Shown here: positions 60,866 through 64,000 of the stretch, one piece after another | How the letters are laid out: each line of letters begins with the position of its first letter | How positions within the stretch are numbered: the stretch's first letter is position 1 | Assembly: GCA_944989445.1 (NCBI GenBank) | Contig: CALYLW010000550.1 | Coordinates: forward strand, 566,362 to 630,361 | DNA: 64,000 nucleotides | Direction: 5' to 3' | Source of the DNA: Ampullaceana balthica | Taxonomy: Eukaryota > Mollusca > Gastropoda > Lymnaeidae | Translations under genes and position numbers: made by a program | Notes under the pieces: model-generated | What the model was told of the DNA's origin: nothing | What the model saw: only the letters and a program-made list of their open reading frames with translations | Databases searched by the model: none

Positions 60866-62520
60866 ATTTTTGAAAGATTCTACAATGTCTACTTTCTGAT
60901 TTTCAATTTTACACATCATACAACTGGGCTTGTTTGATCCCTTATTGAAATATCTGGAGAGCTATCGAATATAGTGGAATAATATTTAATTTTTGTCTCC
61001 TGTACCTGAAAGACGATTTTCGGTAAATTGGATCTACTAAATCTGCAATGTGCTGATTTTGAAATTATGTTTTTTAAAACCCATTTTCACATGATATTCT
61101 CGGAGAAATGGATCGGGGGGGGGGATTAAGATTGCACAAAAAAAAAGGGGGGGGGGCTTTCTGCAATTCCACCTGGGGCCTGGTCCAGCCACTTCATTAT
61201 ACAATATAATAATTTAGCCTTAAATCAGTTTGGGCCTTGGCTTTAGCCCAATCTCCCCTCACTTACTTCTCCCCTGCAATGGATCGTACATTGCAAGCAT
61301 GTGCATCAGTTCCAGAATATGGACTTGATTTATACTAGTGTTGTCCTCTCTATGACAGCAAAAAGCCAAATTATACTTTGCTAGGATTTAATAATGGGAA
61401 ACATTCTAGCAAGACCCTCTTGCCACTTTGTTTTGTTTTCTTTTACAACAACGTATTGTTGTTTTGTTCCATAATTGTACATTCTTTTTTTTAAAGTCAA
61501 GTTTCTGATTATTTCCAATGACATGTACCAGCACATCAGTGTTAGTTTAACAGCGTTAGTATCCGGAAAAAATTAAATTCATAATGGAGTTTGATGTTTC
61601 GGTATCCTAAAAGTTCAAATATTTTAAGATAGGTACTTCAATTATTTTATTATTTTTTACCTTGGCTTTTCAGTTATTTTTATTTAATTTTACTTTAACG
61701 TTTTCGATTTTGATAGGTAGTTAACAACTAGGAATTACCGCCCCCAAAAATGTGCCGCCCGAAGCATTAGATTGGCTCATGTTTGAAATTAATATGGTAC
61801 AGTAATATTTTTTTCTACAACAGGAGGGGTTGTCAAATTGGAATAATCAATTAAGGTACCAGCAGATCAGTGTCACGTTATTATAATTTTCAGCACTTGA
61901 ATTTTTTTTTAGTTCAGTAGCATTAGTAGGCTATTAGAAGAATTTTTTAAAATCAAATATGGAGATAGAAACTGTGTCAGTAGAAACGGTCACATATTTT
62001 AGTAGAACTCCTTTATTTCTATTATTAATTTAATATTCGTTATTTTATTTTATTTTGATAAAAAGTTTCACTTCCAAAAATTATATAATTTTTTTTGGTA
62101 ATTAATATTTTAAAAAAAAATCATTTCAATATTTAATTTGGTGCCACCCCCTTTTCAAACCGAGATGTCACCCGAAGCGACCCACATGTATCTTGTTAAG
62201 TTACCACAAAGGAATTATTGAGAGCTGAGATTTTTTTCTCAACGAAGAGAGGCTATAGAAATAGATGAAAATGAAAAGGTAAATTGGTATTTTTATGCAA
62301 TATATAAGTATATCACTTCGAACAAAAACTCATATGGTTATATCGTATTGGCACTATCCTAAACATTTCACTGGATGTATTTCATAATAAGAAACCAGCT
62401 AGAATAATGGATTTGATGTTGTAATTTCACTTAAAATTCTGAAGTTTTGCATAACCGATCTCTCGGATATTAGCGTACCCAAAAGCTCAATAACAATTAT
62501 CTATCACATTCAAGTTTACT
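60866..62520. other. No gene seen
   Basis: AT-rich, with poly-G at about 61116-61123 and 61147-61157. 61196-61255 resembles 60425-60490 (CATTATACAATATAAT with TTATTATACACTATAAT; GGCTTTAGCCC in both), perhaps because material entered between them. 62150-62195 (GTGCCACCC, GATGTCACCCGAAGCG) may be another hAT remnant. Confidence 0.4.
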
Positions 62521-62529
62521 TCTAAATTT

Positions 62530-62730
62530 CGTTGGTCCGTGTGCAAAAAAAAAGTAAAAAATAAACTCGTGTGCAAAGTTGTGCAGCATTAATTTTTTTC
62601 TTTGCAAAATTATATATTCCTCAAACACACAGATTATTGTTATGAAAATTCGGTGCGTGGTATCTCTAAGCTGCTTCGCGGCGTCGGACAGATAACTTCA
62701 TTGCCGCGCAGCTTAAAGTGAACACTGATC
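62530..62730 (-). mobile_element. hAT-like MITE, CAGTGTTCCC family (copy 5)
   Basis: Read on the minus strand: CAGTGTTCACTTTAAGCTGC, GCGGCAATGAAGTTATCTGT, CGACGCCGCGAAGCAGC, GCACACGAGTTTATTTTTTA and GCACACGGACCAACGAA. The 3' terminus (left side) is eroded and no target duplication is found. Confidence 0.7.
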
Positions 62731-62865
62731 GTGTCATAGTTTCACCAAACATAGTTTATTAATGAGCTACATTAACTCAATTCCAAAATGTCTCGCTTGA
62801 ACATGTTCTTACAAAGTGTATATCAATATACATAATTCCCCTTGTCTGTAAGTATGGATGTAATT

Positions 62866-62920
62866 ATAATGCTGTTAGGTGGCGCTGCGAAATTTGTAAT
62901 GCTGTTAGGTGGCGCTGCGG
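62866..62920. repeat. 30-bp direct duplication
   Basis: TAATGCTGTTAGGTGGCGCT followed by GCG occurs twice, 30 bp apart. Confidence 0.85.
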
Positions 62921-63144
62921 TCGATTTTGTTTTTATAGTGCTGCGCATAAAAATTGTTCAATATGATAATAAACGAATCAAATAAAACTGAATAAAATAA
63001 ATGAAAGTTCTGTATTACGTTATTTTTTTTAATCTGTGTATTTATTTTGAAAACTTCCGTCATTTTTGACGGGCGATAAAATTCCAGTATTTCTATAACC
63101 AATAAACTGTTTTAAGAGAAAAGTATTCCGATAACCACTGTTGA

Positions 63145-63900
63145 TCCTACATGTGGAAGAAAATCAGAAGCCCCGAGCCTAGTGCTCTTCATGGGTCTTC
63201 CTGGAAGACCCTCCCAGCTATCTGGCCCCCTCCCCCAGAAAAGGACGTTGACAGCTGGGAAAACCCCCCCGGAGCGGTCGCTTCTGAAGCGGCCACCTGG
63301 GCATCTAATACAGAAAGTCGAGGATGCCTCCCACTAAGTTGACCTCACAAGGAGGGGTGGAATTGCCTTACTACGACCCGCTACCACTTCGGCGCCACCC
63401 CGGCAAAGCATACGAGTCTCAATGGTTAGGATCGCCGCAAACCGGGGGATCATCAATGACCTACCTAGGGTGCAACCCCCACTGGAAGGTTTCCTCAGAG
63501 CTGGCGTCCGCTGCGTTCTTTGCGGTACCTTTTGCTAATCCGTGCTGGCGCTCCTGGCCCTAAACCGGCACCGCTCAATGGCGTTGCTAGTAAAATTGAG
63601 GGGGACGAAACGGTCGCTTCGGATTTACCCGACCCTCAACGGGTACTTTGGTTTTCATCATCGACAATGCATTTAAGATGCTTTGTCTAAGATCCGTACA
63701 GCGACTGTAATCATATGTGACTAGCACCTAACCCTAACATATCGGACTTTGGCATTGCCTGCCGGGAGATGTTGGTTTCAGGTCGCCGAGTCGCGGTCAG
63801 GTCCGTGCCCCACGACCTTACTCATCCGCCGAGCCCCGTAGAGGCCTCCCCCTTTCGACGGTCCGATACCCACTAAATCACCCCATGCTAACAATGATGT
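63145..63900 (-). mobile_element. Longer copy of the GC-rich retroposon
   Basis: Matches 59066-59557 from CCTACATGTGGAAGAAAATC through ATTTACCCGACCC, then continues beyond that copy's truncation point with GTACTTTGGTTTTCATCATC, GCATTTAAGATGCTTTGTCT and a GC-rich block to about 63890. The right limit is uncertain and the element may run off the window. On the minus strand, frames are partly open but interrupted, and I find no known domain. Confidence 0.65.
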
Positions 63901-64000
63901 TACTTTAGTGAGGAAATATGGCACTAGCAACAAGCACCCGTGACCTCTGGCGTACAGCTCACAATGTTTAAACAGAGGTTGGAAATCAAATGATTTCTAT

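Overview
The window looks like AT-rich, repeat-dense nuclear DNA of an animal. I judge it most likely a mollusc, probably a gastropod; this is an inference. The grounds are the mix of hAT-type miniature transposons, a Helitron-like element, a tRNA-derived SINE, LINE fragments, long minisatellites and a short dispersed repeat ending in GATAA units that I associate with freshwater snails. I see no intact protein-coding gene, no rRNA, no functional tRNA gene and no CRISPR array. Most open reading frames are shadows of stop-free tandem repeats or chance frames. The only recognisable protein relics belong to mobile elements: a decayed ZMYM1/DUF4371-like hAT transposase (58645-60421, minus) and two tandem copies of the C-terminal tail of a non-LTR reverse transcriptase (23281-23978, minus).

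Layout. 1-9.2 kb: a GATAA-tailed repeat, a G-rich 19-bp array, then about 102 copies of a 34-bp palindrome-bearing unit (1637-5106), followed by AT-rich DNA. 9.2-15.2 kb: four minisatellites (25, 39, 28 and 36 bp). 15.5-20.7 kb: a TIR miniature element, two hAT MITEs with 8-bp target duplications, and a SINE with its target duplication. 21.5-25 kb: 60-bp and 21-bp arrays, then three different hAT-type elements standing side by side, separated and flanked by four identical copies of the 8-mer GTTACGAC. 25-37 kb: microsatellites, a hAT end, 20-bp and 87-bp arrays, one more MITE. 37-43 kb: AT-rich DNA with nothing recognised. 43-48.6 kb: a 69-bp array next to a retroelement tail that recurs inverted 4 kb away, two hAT families and a 15-bp array. 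51.2-52.1 kb: a CA-rich array. 55-64 kb: a hAT MITE, a Helitron-like element with all four structural hallmarks (56011-57582), the hAT transposase relic split by a retroposon with 13-bp target duplications, and a second, longer copy of that retroposon at the right edge.

Nothing here works as an operon or pathway. The biology is that of mobile DNA: successive hAT insertions using sites that fit nTnnnnAn, nested retroposition, and local tandem amplification. Recognisable minisatellites cover roughly one sixth of the window. The most unusual point is the triple hAT insertion at one 8-bp site.
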